Shown piece after piece: positions 46,205 to 56,299 of a stretch of 64,000 nt of DNA. Location of the stretch: assembly GCA_029449235.1 (NCBI GenBank), contig JANATG010000001.1, forward strand, positions 3,286,001-3,350,000, in the 5' to 3' direction. A program made the translations under genes and the position numbers. A model generated the notes under the pieces. It searched no databases. It saw only the letters and a program-made list of their open reading frames with translations, and was not told the DNA's origin. The stretch is from Linnemannia schmuckeri (lineage: Eukaryota > Mortierellomycota > Mortierellomycetes > Mortierellales > Mortierellaceae). The first letter of the stretch is position 1. Each line of letters opens with the position of its first letter.

Positions 46205-47889
46205 ACCCCATGACAAAGGAGAGGAACTCGTCGGGGTATGTGCTACGCACAAGTCAAGTGTAGCTCAAAGCTTATGAGCAGTCATGGACTATATAAGTTA
46301 AATGAGGAAACAAAGGAATTGGATGGTCGATAGGTGCGAGTTACGAGACCGAATGGAAGATACAAGTGGGGCAGAGATAACGGCGATGACGAGGAGTAAA
46401 GAGATAAAAGAATGAAGGGGGAGTGGGAGAGAGAGAGTGGTGCGTTGTGGAAGAGGCATTTCTCATTTTGAGGTCGCCCATGGGGTAATCAATGGGAGCC
46501 AACAGAACAAGGACGATTTTAAAAAGGTGTATGAAATTGACAAGTACACTGCGCTTGCAACACAAAGAGATGCATTTGCCAACAGGCGATGGATGTGTGA
46601 AAAACACACTCGGACAAACACAATCAGGTTAGTCGCCAGAATCCTAGACCGAGCTCAGAGATCTGAGATACCCTAAACGTCCTGGATTCCCGGTACCAGC
46701 TCTACCTTGTTTAAGCTCGGATGAGTCCATAATCCTGGATATCCATATCTTAGTAGATCTTCCCAGAAATAATAAATAGGATGGATGAGATGTCTTGATC
46801 CCGTATCCAGTCCAGTGGAATTTTTCATGTCCCTTGACCTTGTCTAGCTTAGTCCCAGGACACATTTCCTTTAACACCTTCCTTCATTCGGTTCACGTTT
46901 GTCTATTCTTTTCCCGAGAACAGTCACTGAAGAGATAGGGTGCAGAGAGGAGGGATTCGTGCCTCCGTCGATATGAGACATTACTTAGACTCTGGAGAGT
47001 GCGCGCGGAGTGTACTACCCAATTTCGATACCTCTTGGCACCATATTACGTTCCTCTAGAAATCAAAAGTGGCACGGCTTTGGGTCACCACCATGGCAGA
47101 AAATGCCATATCAGATAGAGTAGTTGAACGTCCAAACTGCCGAGTGTATTCTTTAGCTTTCTGACGCTGTCTACTTTGTGACCAGCATGTATCAGCCGCA
47201 ACTCAAGGCTGGCTTCCTGAGGCTATTTGCAGACTTAAAATCGAGGCCGAGTGTTTGAAGCTGTTTGGTGGCTATCACTTGAGGCTGGCTATTATTGACT
47301 CCTCATCATATCTAGGTTGAGGCGAGCTTTTCTATGGTGGTCCATGGGGATGGGAGTGGAGAAATGGTTGGCCATTCTGGCTTATTACATCGGGGAAAGT
47401 GAATTGAACATGTGAATCAAAATTGAGAGCAAAAAAGTCAGACGACAGCATGTAGGATCAAGGAGAACTACGGCACGAGAGGTTAAGTGGTGGTCTTTGA
47501 AAGGAAAGTAGGAATAGTTAATGTATGCGGAGGGAGAGGAGTAGAGAGCAAAAATCTCAAAGTTTTGGCAACAAGACGCAAGACTAAAAGGGAAAAGAGC
47601 ACAAGCGCATACGAGAATAAGAGAAGTGCCTGGGAAAGAAAAAAGAGTTTACATGAAAAATACCATTGAGTCCAAGGTTCCTTTTACCTACAATTATAGT
47701 TCAGACGCGAGCGATTGGAGGAAGGATCCAATCACATCGTGTACATCTATTTGACACCAAGTCAAGTCCCGCAGTTGATACACCATCCCGTAGTATATTT
47801 CATAGGCTTCGCCGTTTATGTTTCACTTGTGTGAAAACGCCGTTGTTTGGGTACTGAGACGCAAGGTCTGTTAACCAATGAGATTTATA
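46205..47889. other. No supported gene
   Basis: Short frames only, on both strands (for example around 46437-46676 plus and 46644-46877 minus), without domains, signal peptides or linked exons. Some may be relics of lost genes. Confidence 0.5.
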
Positions 47890-48087
47890 GTGTCAATCGC
47901 GGCGTCTTCTTGTCGCACAGTCTGCTCGTTTCGACCTTGTTGTCAAGTATTTCTAGTATCTTTCGCGGCGTCTTCTTGTCGCACAGTCTGCTCATTTCGA
48001 CCTTGCGGACTAGTATTTCTAGTGTCTTTCGCGCCGTCTCTTTAATGCACAGTCTGCTAATTTCGACCTTGCGCTCTAGTGCATGTT
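47890..48087 (+). repeat. Three tandem copies of a 66-bp unit
   Basis: Copies start at 47890, 47956 and 48022. The first two are very alike; the third is more diverged. The unit is a multiple of three, and a plus-strand frame (to 48098) stays open through all copies, giving a 22-residue peptide repeat such as RGVFLSHSLLISTLRT. Whether it is translated is unknown; no signal peptide or clear start context was seen. Confidence 0.9.
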
Positions 48088-48357
48088 TGGTACTGTGATC
48101 GAAAGCTTATTTGCTGTCACACTCGGGATGTCTGCGCATCTCGCGTCAAATGGTGCGAATTTTGGTTCCATCCTGTGGCGACTGCGTGAGAATTTTTTTT
48201 ACTGAGAAGTCTCAAGGTACTTCTATTGGTCGTGAAAGCATCGAATGCCACCTTAAAAGACAAAGATGTACTTAATATGGTGTGCTCAACCATTCCGCTT
48301 GGCATTTGTCAGACACAGCATTCCCATGGCTAGAGTGCCTTCGTCCACCAGTTCGAA

Positions 48358-48364
48358 TATAAAA
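48358..48364 (+). promoter_or_regulatory. TATA box of the Cys-rich peptide gene
   Basis: TATAAAA, 75 bp before the ATG at 48433; a C/A-rich leader (ACCACCACCCATCAACAAGC) follows it. Confidence 0.6.
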
Positions 48365-48432
48365 GCACGCACATTCCCAAGAATCGCTTTGTTGCATCAA
48401 ACCACCACCCATCAACAAGCAATACCCTCAGT

Positions 48433-48585
48433 ATGCGTGCCTCCACCGTTCTTTTCCAGCTTGTCCTTGTCGTCGTAGCTCTCTTCGTCTCCTCGGTCAA
48501 TGCCGTCTCCTGCGAGCGGTGCCTCTATGCCTGCAGACATGACCCTGACTGTCCTGGTCCCAGTGTCGCCTGCCCTGGGTGCTAA
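48433..48585 (+). CDS. Small secreted cysteine-rich peptide (50 residues, six Cys)
   Basis: A short intronless frame encodes a 24-residue signal peptide (MRASTVLFQLVL, then VVVALFVSSVNA) and a 26-residue mature part beginning VSCERCLYACRH and ending VACPGC. Cys spacing is C-x2-C-x3-C-x5-C-x7-C-x2-C. Six cysteines in 26 residues would fit three disulfides, the layout of secreted effector-like or antimicrobial-type mini-proteins. TATAAAA 75 bp upstream and AATAAA at 48710-48715 give it a complete small transcription unit. I recognise no family and assign no function. Alternatives: a metal-binding peptide or a fortuitous frame, though signal peptide, TATA and Cys content together make chance unlikely. 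Confidence 0.7.
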   Translation: MRASTVLFQLVLVVVALFVSSVNAVSCERCLYACRHDPDCPGPSVACPGC

Positions 48586-49429
48586 AGTCACATCTCCATG
48601 AGCCTCAACTTCTTCCTTCAACTTGAGAAGAACCTATGTCCCCAAGAAGGGCTTGCCAGACAACGGCTGACTCTCGGATATACCAGCGCATAGTCTCGTA
48701 CAATATCTCAATAAACTCGAGTGCACATAACTCATACTCATGTTTGTTCGTCACTCCATAGGCATCGAGTAACGTCCTATCTTCCCGTGTCTACACTTCC
48801 CTGTATGCTGAAGCGCAAAGCGCACCTAGATCTCTGTCTTGTCATTGCTCCTGATCTATTCTTAACACTTTGTCTATCCTTCCTTGTTTTTCATAACTCT
48901 CATTTCTCTGTCCCACATCCTTTCGTTGTTTCTATCCCTTCTTGTAGCATACCTTACACCGTTTCCTCCTTTGGCGTAGCCTCTTTAGTATTTACCCATC
49001 TCGCCACTCCATCTCGACTCATTGCCGCCACACCTCACTATCCATTTGTCAACGCTTTTTGCCTTGATTTGCTTCTCATACTCCTCCTTTCTCCATATCA
49101 TTCATTCTCCTCATCCATGTCTATTTCACCTGTTTGATACCTCTATGTATGCTTGTGCCCATTCAACTATTGGTCCATCAGTCAGTCATTTAGGAGTATT
49201 CAATATGCCTTTCTCTACCTGGTCAATCGAAATATGCCTGTATCTGCATCTAGCCAAAAGGCGCGCGTTGAGCATTTGTCCAAGTATATAAATCAACAAG
49301 GTCCGATCAGCTGCTACGCGCCGGGAGACGTGGCGAGGTCAACGGATATCCAGCGATTCCCTATAGGAGGCACAAATCGCTTCTACTCAACGAGGCACTT
49401 ACCTTCGTTGTTTTCTCGATCAATTCGTA
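48586..49429. other. No supported gene
   Basis: The 3' flank of the Cys-rich peptide gene (AATAAA at 48710), then C/T-rich DNA and short frames without recognisable content. Confidence 0.5.
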
Positions 49430-49860
49430 CCCAATCCCTTTGAAAACAACAATGCCCTGTTTCGAGAATTGAATGGTAAAGATCCATACTAATGGACAAG
49501 ACTCCAAAAGGACGTTTAAAAGTCAATTAAGCCAAGTCAACGTATTTAACAGAGCAATTTTATTTTCGAGGCTACATTTCTTTAACCAACAGGAGATCTG
49601 TATTATCTCAGCTAATTCTCAACCAATCTCGTTGAAAACAACGATGCCCTTGTTCCTGGGATCGAATACTAAAAAGTTGTTTTAATAGACGAGTCAAAAA
49701 CGACTTTTTGAAAGTGCAATAAACGATAGTATGAAAATCGACAAATAGTCTTAAGTAGATGTCTAAGGAACCTTTTTGCGCTTCTCTACCTTATCGTTTT
49801 GAAGATAACAGAACCAATGAAATCATTTTGTTTGAAAGCTACATAGCTGCATCCGCCAAA
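49430..49860 (+). repeat. Degenerate direct repeat, two copies of about 190-230 bp
   Basis: 49431-49477 resembles 49622-49670 (shared TTGAAAACAAC.ATGCCC and TCGAAT-type core). A second pair, near 49556-49580 and 49818-49845, shares a TTTT..TCGAGGCTACAT-like segment. Order and spacing match, so this looks like an old tandem duplication. No coding content was recognised. Confidence 0.35.
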
Positions 49861-49931
49861 GGTTCTATAACAATGTACTGTTAACAAACATTTTTTTAAG
49901 TGCACACGACGAATTACACTCGCTGATATAT

Positions 49932-51545
49932 TTAATGTTCGCAGAGATAAAAGGGCCGTTCAAAGACATCGGCCGTGAGGTTCTTGACAAGGTACTTGCG
50001 CTCATTCATCAGCTCCTCCCGAAGCTTTTTGGCCTCCTCCAGATCCATCGGCCAATCGACCATCGAATAGATCTCGTTCACCAACTCTGTCGGTAGCTTG
50101 TCATGCACCGAATGCTCGAAGGCCTCACGCTGAGCCCATTCCTTCTGCTGTGGGGGCACACGAGTTGTTGAGAGCGTAGGTTCTTCGGGGTTGACGAGGA
50201 AGAAGACTAGGATCTTGCGTAAGCCAGGCCGGGTGGGATCGTCGAGCTCGAAGGGCTGGACTTGGTGCTGGTAGATGTTGGGGAAAACTAGGCAACGGTC
50301 TTGCTTTGTGATGACTCCATCAAGGGATTGGACAAGGGGACCCTCGTTCTTGAGGTCGTACATGTGCAAGACCCCGCTGTCGTCGTACTGCTCGTAGTCG
50401 GGCTCATGCACCTGGATCCGGAAGTTGAGCCGAGATTCAGAGATGTTCTCGGAGTGGTAGTAGTAGATCCCTGTGGCGGCAATGTTGTCGTTCGCCATGC
50501 CTTCGACGTGCCAGGTACCGCCCTCGTATTTGGGATTCTCGGGCGTCAATTCAATGTTGGCAAGCTTGACGATTACTTGGAGGGGCTTGCCAGTGTTCTT
50601 GAGGTCATACTTGGGGATCTCTGCGGGTGGTGTGAACTCGGGGATCTCGAGAGGCTTGGGGATACGGACCTTCTCGTACGCCCAACGTGCCTCATCGTCG
50701 TCGCCGAAATCAGGCATCGCCTCGTGCCATTCATAAGGGTCGGCAGTGAACCGTTTCGTCCTTCCTCCGGCTTCCATCTCCCCCAAGACCTCTTCAAACA
50801 TTGGCAAGAACTTGTCCAAAATCTCCTCCAGAACGGAGTACATCTCCTTGTGCTCGATTGGGTGCAGGTTGTTGATGTATGTCTTTGCCTTGGTTTTGCC
50901 CTCAGGGGTGACAGTGAAGTCAGTAGGGAGCCACTGGAACTTTTCAGAGTAGTACATATCCCGATGTTTGTTGGGTTTGGGTGGGACGTCCATGGGTTCT
51001 CCCTGTCCGATGGACTCCAATGCCGGGATAGCATCCTTACCCATTACTCGAGTTCGACCAGCAACAAAGGGGAACAAGGAAGGGTGAACGAGGTCAAGGA
51101 CTTGGTTGTTTGAACCTGGGTGCCAATCCTTCTTGTCATCCGGGACATCTTCCAACTTCCTGGCACACTTCACCAACCGACTCTTCAGCTCCTCTGATAC
51201 CAACCCATCCGCTCTCCTCGTCCCATCAATCCCCACATCAATCGTCACCTCTCCCTCTCCTTTCAGGTCAACCTGCTCCTGACGCCTATCCGCATACCAT
51301 TGCAACTCCTGAAGCAAATAATCAATCTGCTTATCCGTCAACCGAAACCGCAATTCGCGTCCCGCGCTAGCCTCTAGTAGCTCGGCTCTCCATTTGGTGA
51401 CGATATCGGAGTTCTTGAGTTTAGTCCACCAGTCGGGTTTCTCACGGATGGTGTTAGACGCCGCGCGGACTAGGAGCTCTGGAAGGAGGGTTGGAGAGAA
51501 CCCGCATGCGTAATCGTTCCCGGTCCAAGGGTGTGGAAGCGGCAT
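49932..51545 (-). CDS. DUF4246 family protein, possible 2-oxoglutarate/Fe(II) oxygenase fold
   Basis: A single-exon frame of 537 residues starting at ATG 51545. The family core is clear: LQVIVKLANIELTPENPKY, GGTWHVEGMANDNIAATGIY, ENISESRLNFRIQV and FPNIYQHQVQPFEL. Family members are common in fungi and have no settled function that I know of. His346-x-Glu348, His427 and Arg443 have the order and spacing (HxE, then H, then R about 16 later before a hydrophobic strand) expected of 2-oxoglutarate/Fe(II) dioxygenases; this is my inference. No signal peptide or membrane segment was seen, so it is probably cytosolic. A decayed relative follows at 52007-53815 in the same orientation, pointing to a tandem duplication. 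Confidence 0.88.
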   Translation of the reverse strand: MPLPHPWTGNDYACGFSPTLLPELLVRAASNTIREKPDWWTKLKNSDIVTKWRAELLEASAGRELRFRLTDKQIDYLLQELQWYADRRQEQVDLKGEGEVTIDVGIDGTRRADGLVSEELKSRLVKCARKLEDVPDDKKDWHPGSNNQVLDLVHPSLFPFVAGRTRVMGKDAIPALESIGQGEPMDVPPKPNKHRDMYYSEKFQWLPTDFTVTPEGKTKAKTYINNLHPIEHKEMYSVLEEILDKFLPMFEEVLGEMEAGGRTKRFTADPYEWHEAMPDFGDDDEARWAYEKVRIPKPLEIPEFTPPAEIPKYDLKNTGKPLQVIVKLANIELTPENPKYEGGTWHVEGMANDNIAATGIYYYHSENISESRLNFRIQVHEPDYEQYDDSGVLHMYDLKNEGPLVQSLDGVITKQDRCLVFPNIYQHQVQPFELDDPTRPGLRKILVFFLVNPEEPTLSTTRVPPQQKEWAQREAFEHSVHDKLPTELVNEIYSMVDWPMDLEEAKKLREELMNERKYLVKNLTADVFERPFYLCEH

Positions 51546-52006
51546 TGGGTTTATTGATGATTAGGTTGGGTGGTGTGGTGGCAGGTAGAAGAGGAAAGGT
51601 GTGATGTGAAGGATGTTAAGAAGAAATGTAGTGAATGAGAAAAGAGAAATGTCCAAAGAAAAAGTAGGAAAGAAATGTATGTGTGTGTGAAAAAGTGACA
51701 AAGGAGGCAAAAAAGGAGGGTGGCAAAAGGTCAAACGAAAAATCTGTACAATAGAAAATACATGACTAAATTGATATTTGTCCTACAAAACGTATGGACG
51801 TCATGCGCAAAGTATCTGATGATGGGTCGATAGTGTGTGAGAGAGCAAAAAACATGCATCACTCTTCACTGATCAGTATCTGAGACGAAGAAGGTTGGTG
51901 CCTGGATGGGTGATGACTGATCAATCAACGCCAATAACTGATAACGTTTGCATTGGCCCATACTGGACACGAATTGGCATGAAGAGAAATATGTTTTATC
52001 GCTTAT
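51546..52006. other. Spacer between the DUF4246 gene and its decayed copy
   Basis: The presumed promoter of the intact gene (minus strand). It holds A/G-rich sequence and, at 51870-51940, the partner of the short dispersed repeat at 1415-1495. Confidence 0.45.
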
Positions 52007-53815
52007 CTAGTGCTCGCAAAGACTGAAAGGAAGCTCAAGCAGCTCGGTATTGATTGTCTCGGAAAAATAACGACGCTCCTTCATCAGTTTCTCCCTATGC
52101 TTCTTAGTCTTTTCCAGATCCATACGCCAATCCACCATCTGATCCACCTTATACAGCAGTTCCGGTGACAGTCGCTGACGAACTTCCGCAACAAAGGCCC
52201 AGTTGTCCCAGGCTCTCTGCTGCGGCGGGACAAAGGTTGTCAAAAAAACAGGGTCATCGAGGTTCACTGGAAAGAAAGCGAGAATCTTGTGGGACCCGGG
52301 TTTGATCGGGTTCAGCAACTTGAAGGAATGGACTTGATGCTGAAGGGTGTTGAGAAAGACGATGCATCGATCCTGTTTGGTGATGATTCCATCCGTGTTT
52401 TAAACCAGATCTTTATAGTTGACGAGTCCGTAGAGATGAAGGATGCCTCGGTCATCTGACCAAGGGTGATCTGGCTCCCGCACCCGGATTCTAAAGTTGA
52501 GGCGCGACTCGGATATGTTCTCAGTGTGGTAATAGATTCCTGTTGCCACAATGTCCTCGTTGGCCATGCCCTCGATGTGCCGGGCGCCTCCTTCGTGCTC
52601 GGGAGTGTCGGGTGTCAACTGGATGTTGGCCAGCTTAACGATGACTTGGAGAGGTTTGCCGTGGGTCTTGAGGTTGTAACTTGGGAGCTCCCGTGGCACG
52701 AATTCCGGGATAGGGACAGGAAGAGGTAATACTCGTCAGCGTTCACATAGACCGTTGGTTCCTTGGGCGACTTTTCTCCCTCTACCTCTTTCTCTTCTTC
52801 GTACGAGTAGTCACTGCCCTCCTTGGGCTCGAATTCCGGCTCGGGTCAATACCAGTTCTCTTCATCCACTAAGACCTTTTGTCGAGTGTCAGGAAAGACC
52901 CTTCTCTGCCAGGGTCTCCTCAAACATAGGGAACAACCTCTCCAGGATCTTCTCCAAGACTGGGTACAGCGCGCTTACAAAAAGGATGGCTGGAAAAAAA
53001 TTAGAGCATAATTTTTTTTCCATCTTAAAGAAAAAAAAAAGATATCATACATGCGGTGGTGACACACTCTCTCCCCAACCCTGATTTTTTTTTTCTTCAA
53101 TTTTTTTCCGACCATTCTTTTTGAAAGCGCGCTGTACATGTCCTTGTGTTCGACCACATGCAGATTGTTGATGTACGACTTGACTCCGAACTTGTCCTTG
53201 GAGGTAACAATAATGTCTGTCGGCAGCCATTGATGCCTCTTGGAGTAGAACGTCAAGTCCACTTTACTTGGCTCGGAGATGGGAGCGATTTCAAGAACAT
53301 TTCCAGCGGCTAGAAACTCTAGTGGTGGGACCACCTCCTTATTCGTCACTCGAGTACGACCGGCAGCAAAAGGGAAGGCCGAAGGTTGGACTAGGTCAAA
53401 AACCTGGCTGTTGGAATCCGAGTGCCAGTCCTTCTTGTCATCAGGAGCATCCTCCAGCTTTCTGACACACTGTACCAACCGACTCTTGAAGTCTTCCGCG
53501 ATCAATCCATCCGATCATCGTGTTCCCACAATACCAATATCTATCGCCGCAAAGCACCCTTATCGATCTGGTCCTGATGTCTCTGCGCCTGCCACTCGAG
53601 GTCCTTGAAGATGCAGTCCAGCTGCTCCTCTCTCAAATGATACTGGACCTCACGCTCAAGACTAGCCTCAAGGATCTCTTGCCTCCACTTACCCGCAATC
53701 TCCGGATCCATAATTTTCGACTACCAGTGCTTTCTCTCGAACTGAGTTTGAGGCAGCCCACATTGTCAACTCTGTGAGAAGGGTAGGTGGAACCCGTGAA
53801 TGTATCCCTCTCCGT
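52007..53815 (-). pseudogene. Decayed DUF4246 copy, interrupted by a MITE
   Basis: Minus-strand segments align in order with the intact neighbour: an N-terminal part near 53640-53800 with stops (KWRQEILEASLEREVQYHL preserved), a long middle block 53505-53137, a block at 52699-52403 (LQVIVKLANIQLTPDTPEH, GMANEDIVATGIYY), and the C-terminal block to 52007 ending PFSLCEH. Breaks: no recognisable start codon, stops in the N-terminal part, frame disruption around 52700-52960, TAA at 52400-52402 and a 168-bp insertion at 52967-53134. The stop at 52400 leaves the downstream frame intact, so the decay is fairly recent in that part. It is clearly paralogous to the 49932-51545 gene. Confidence 0.88.
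52967..53134. mobile_element. 168-bp MITE with about 37-bp terminal inverted repeats and TA target duplication
   Basis: The left end reads CAGCGCGCTTACAAAAAGG; the right end, reverse-complemented, reads CAGCGCGCTTTCAAAAAGA. Similarity continues through GGAAAAAAATT for about 37 bp. The element is flanked by TA at 52965-52966 and 53135-53136. Removing it with one TA restores the DUF4246 reading (HKDMY followed by PVLEKIL), which independently fixes the ends. TA duplication and small size suggest a non-autonomous Tc1/mariner-type element. It has no coding capacity; the centre is A/T-rich. Confidence 0.85.
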
Positions 53816-55675
53816 CTAAGGGCAATGTAGGCTCATATCGTTGTTTTGTGAGAGATGATGAGAGTGAAATGAGCCGAGGAATGAAAGAATGAGGAAAAGT
53901 GGATAATGTGGTTGCGTATCAATGCAATTCGAACCCCATATCGTCTTTAGTGACAAACAAGTGCGGCGTTATGGTGGCGACCATTGTGCCGCCCGTGGCT
54001 TGGACCTCTGGATTTTCTAGGCGATGAAAAGATAACAAGCGCAAACATACACTCCATAATCTCTGTTTTCATCCTTCCACACATATACGCGTCGCTTGCT
54101 GTTATCCTACCATTCGACGCCTTCCTCACACCCACCGCACGTCCTACCCAATCGTACGCCCTTGAGGAAAAGAAAAGACTACCTCTACGGAACATGCATG
54201 AGCATTAGAGTTTCGACTTTTATGCAGGGCATCGACAAATTACATCTTCAGCACCAATAGGACGTAGTATTTCCAATGTAACGGTGTACTTCATGTTACA
54301 CTCATTCCTTTTCCTTTTTGTGTGTTATTTCCATGGCAGACCGGCATTACAACGAACTATGGAGAGAGGATACTGAGACGCCTTAACAAGAAACACACTA
54401 TCCGTGTCTTCATTGCGGACTTCATCCTCGATTAAACGCCTTTTGACCTCCCCCTTTCGCTTTGATTGATGGTAGAAGATGGAGTGGCAGGCCAGGGTCC
54501 TGTTGAGTGTAGGACAAAACAATCTTTAATGCCAGAATGGACAAAATTTATTTCCAAAGCTTCTCGGCAGTCCTGCGTGCGTTGCGCCTCCTTCCTTCAA
54601 GTAAATAACTTATTTCTCCCACCTTGACAGCAAAAATAACAGCTTTACGCCGTATGCTGTCAGTGTTGGACATCTAGAAAAATCATCAGGCAACGCCTCC
54701 ATTGCTAACATTGTTTCGTTTGCACCTAAGAAGAATCGACTGCTATCTTTACGCTATGCGGGGGGGCGAATGGTGATTCCGTACATTCTCCAGTTACTTT
54801 GGTATTTTTTTTCTTACTCATGGATTGAGAATCAAAGCGCATAAAAAATAGGTACCACGGAAGGGTTTGGGCGTCTAATGAGGGTCCTACGGTGAGATTT
54901 TTCTACGCCGATGAACCCCTAAAAAAATAACACTACAGCCCAGATTAATGGTCATTTTGCTTCACCTGATCCAGTTTTCCCTGTTCTTCAGACATAGGAT
55001 CAACGGTTTGTCATAGGCATAAAATAGAACTAACCCTTTAGAAACCACTGCTTTGTACGAGTTGAAGAAAAAAAAACACATTGCCCGAGGATGGCAACAG
55101 GGTCCGTCTTCCATGGAAAAAAACTAAATTTAGTGAGGTCGAAATTTTTCGACTCTTGGTGCAGCCTTACTGGTCGATTAGCGAAACTAGATTCAGGACG
55201 CGTTAAGTGGATGTATACGGCGTAGAATCATTCACCTTTCTCCAGCGCCCATGTTCCTCTATCCATGTGCAATGATTAGTCTTTTTTTCTATTTTTTTCT
55301 TGCTTTCTCTCCGATAATGCTTTATCGAAGTTACTCCGTTATCGCGCAAGGTACTGTTTAAAAAAAACATGGATGATTAATGATATAGGACAACTCAAAA
55401 CAAAAACACTGACACAATAATTCATCAGCAATTACCTTTTTTTTCAAGTCGCGCCCTACATGTCTGAAATGATGAATGCTATTGAAACCCCATCCAGTCC
55501 AACGCCCTACCCATGGCACCCACTCCTGTGAAAAACAGTTCACATTTCAAATCCAAAGCCTCTCCTCCCGCTCCAAAAAAAAATTATAAAACCTACAACC
55601 CGTCCTCGCAATTCCAACAAAAAAAACTACAGTCTAACCACAAAACAAAAAAAAAACAGAAACACTTTACAAAAA
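53816..55675. other. No supported gene; promoter of the secreted repeat protein
   Basis: AT-rich sequence with short frames. A TATAAA at 55585-55590, about 90 bp before the next ATG, and an A-rich leader belong to the gene at 55676. Confidence 0.55.
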
Positions 55676-56299
55676 ATGAAAATCATCTTCTCGATCCTCA
55701 TTGTTACAGCGCTGGCCTTCGCATCCACCTCCGATGCTCTTCCCAGGCCTCGACCCTCCTCCTCTTCCTTCAACACCACCAACACGACCTGGCCCACAGT
55801 TACCCCCTCCTCTGGTGGCCCTTACCCAACTGGCAGCCCATACCCGACCGGCAGCCCATACCCGACCGGCAGCCCATACCCAACCGGCAGCCCATACCCA
55901 ACCGACAGCCCTTACCCATCTGGAGGCATCACCACCTGCTGGCCTGATTGGAACAACACCACTCCCATCCCTACCCCCACCGGCTCCGGCTCAGGTACTT
56001 GGACCGTGACCCCTCGCCCAACTTGGTCCGGCAGCTCGGGCTACAACAACACCTGGACAGACACTCCTCGTCCTACCTGGCCAGTCACCATCAGCTGCTG
56101 GCCCGACTGGAACAACACCATCATCCCCACTCCTACTGGCTCTGGACCTGCTACCACCTGGACTGGCACTCCTCGCCCTACCTGGTCCAACACCGTCTCC
56201 GGTTCAGGCTCTCGTACTACCCGAACCCCTCGCCCTACCTGGTCCGCCAGCTCTGTCACCGCCCCTACTCCATCCAGGACCAAAACTTGGCCCTGGTAA
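55676..56299 (+). CDS. Secreted Pro/Thr/Trp-rich repeat protein, family not recognised
   Basis: An intronless frame of 207 residues. Residues 1-21 form a signal peptide (MKIIFSILIVTALAFASTSDA), followed by LPRPRP. Six PYPTGS-type hexapeptides occupy residues 49-84. Then come two copies of a longer unit of about 55 residues, each with CWPDWNNT, PTPTGSG and TPRPTW motifs; TPRPTW occurs five times or so. Only two cysteines, one per long unit. Many NxT sequons and Ser/Thr suggest heavy glycosylation. No GPI signal is visible; the protein ends TKTWPW. Likely an extracellular or wall-associated structural protein (inference). TATAAA lies at 55585. Confidence 0.78.
   Translation: MKIIFSILIVTALAFASTSDALPRPRPSSSSFNTTNTTWPTVTPSSGGPYPTGSPYPTGSPYPTGSPYPTGSPYPTDSPYPSGGITTCWPDWNNTTPIPTPTGSGSGTWTVTPRPTWSGSSGYNNTWTDTPRPTWPVTISCWPDWNNTIIPTPTGSGPATTWTGTPRPTWSNTVSGSGSRTTRTPRPTWSASSVTAPTPSRTKTWPW
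55820..55927 (+). repeat. Six 18-bp repeats encoding PYPTGS
   Basis: Six in-frame units beginning at 55820. Units 2-4 are nearly identical in DNA, which indicates recent expansion; the last two have diverged (PYPTDS, PYPSGG). Confidence 0.95.

Noticed and set aside
50301..51113. 270-residue plus-strand frame opposite the DUF4246 gene
   Set aside because: Shadow of the conserved minus-strand gene; no domain-like sequence.
53921..53940. TTCGAA-containing segment considered as a tRNA T-arm
   Set aside because: Flanking bases do not pair into a 5-bp stem and no acceptor or anticodon arm follows.
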